From: Chrysiogenia bacterium
GTDB taxonomy: Bacteria > JAGRBM01
Direction: 5' to 3'
Length of the DNA: 5,328 nt
Assembly (NCBI GenBank): GCA_020434085.1
Contig: JAGRBM010000382.1
Location: forward strand, 1 to 5,328
Below the pieces are notes generated by a model, which was not told where the DNA came from, ran no database searches, and was given only the letters and a program-made list of their open reading frames with translations. Each line of letters begins with the position of its first letter. The stretch's first letter is position 1. The position numbers were made by a program, and so were the translations under genes. Positions 5,304-5,328 of the stretch are shown one piece after another.

Positions 5304-5328
5304 CGTCGCGGACCTCGGTGTAGGCAAG
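5296..5328 (-). CDS. Possible C-terminal end of an upstream gene (partial)
   Basis: From the right edge, the minus strand can be read as [10 protein letters not shown] followed by TGA at 5298-5296. Eight of these ten codons end in G or C, matching the codon bias of the other genes; the competing frame that ends in TGA at 5300 has much poorer third positions. If real, this gene overlaps the acyltransferase start by eight bases, suggesting translational coupling in one operon. Ten codons cannot identify the product. Confidence 0.3.
   Translation of the reverse strand, partial: LAYTEVRDDE
5313..5316 (-). promoter_or_regulatory. Ribosome binding site of the acyltransferase gene
   Basis: The minus strand reads GAGG nine bases before ATG 5303. 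It favours that start over the upstream TTG at 5327 and lies inside the apparent end of the preceding gene, as expected for translational coupling. Confidence 0.45.

Overview
The window is a GC-rich chromosomal stretch with strong G/C preference at third codon positions. It holds five well-supported genes on both strands and the probable last codons of a sixth. A lipobox lipoprotein points to a Gram-negative bacterium. A crotonase-fold enzyme, an SCP2-type lipid carrier and an FG-GAP propeller lipoprotein together fit a heterotroph of the former Deltaproteobacteria (Myxococcota or similar). That placement is an inference from gene content; no marker gene is present.

Layout, left to right. (1) 5-814, minus: an enoyl-CoA hydratase/isomerase family protein that lacks both hydratase glutamates but keeps the glutamate used by delta3,delta2-enoyl-CoA isomerases. 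(2) 815-1106: a divergent intergenic region with a plausible sigma70-like promoter for gene 1 and, on the other strand, a CRP/FNR-like palindrome placed where a class II activator would sit for gene 3. (3) 1107-2483, plus: a lipoprotein with seven FG-GAP-type repeats, read as a seven-bladed beta-propeller. (4) 2487-2515: a strong bidirectional intrinsic terminator between convergent genes. (5) 2541-3110, minus: an SCP2 sterol/lipid-carrier protein that looks like two SCP2-like units in tandem. (6) 3111-3343: a divergent intergenic region with a sigma70-like promoter for the SCP2 gene and TTGAC/GTCAA half-sites over its predicted start point. (7) 3344-4600, plus: a GT-B (family 4) glycosyltransferase. 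(8) 4614-4743: a 130-bp element with 26-bp perfect inverted repeats, each arm built from three CGCCAAG units, between two convergent genes. (9) 4758-5303, minus: a left-handed beta-helix (hexapeptide repeat) acyltransferase. (10) 5296-5328, minus: probable C-terminal codons of an upstream gene overlapping gene 9.

The genes fall into two loose themes. The isomerase-like crotonase and the SCP2 protein suggest acyl-CoA or lipid handling. The glycosyltransferase and hexapeptide acyltransferase suggest cell-surface polysaccharide synthesis, with gene 9 probably belonging to an operon that continues beyond the right edge. Adjacent genes all differ in strand except at the far right, so no operon is visible within the window. 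I see no CRISPR array, tRNA, rRNA, transposase, phage gene or recognisable defence system. The most unusual item is the inverted-repeat element; the regulatory sites and the two internally repeated proteins come next.
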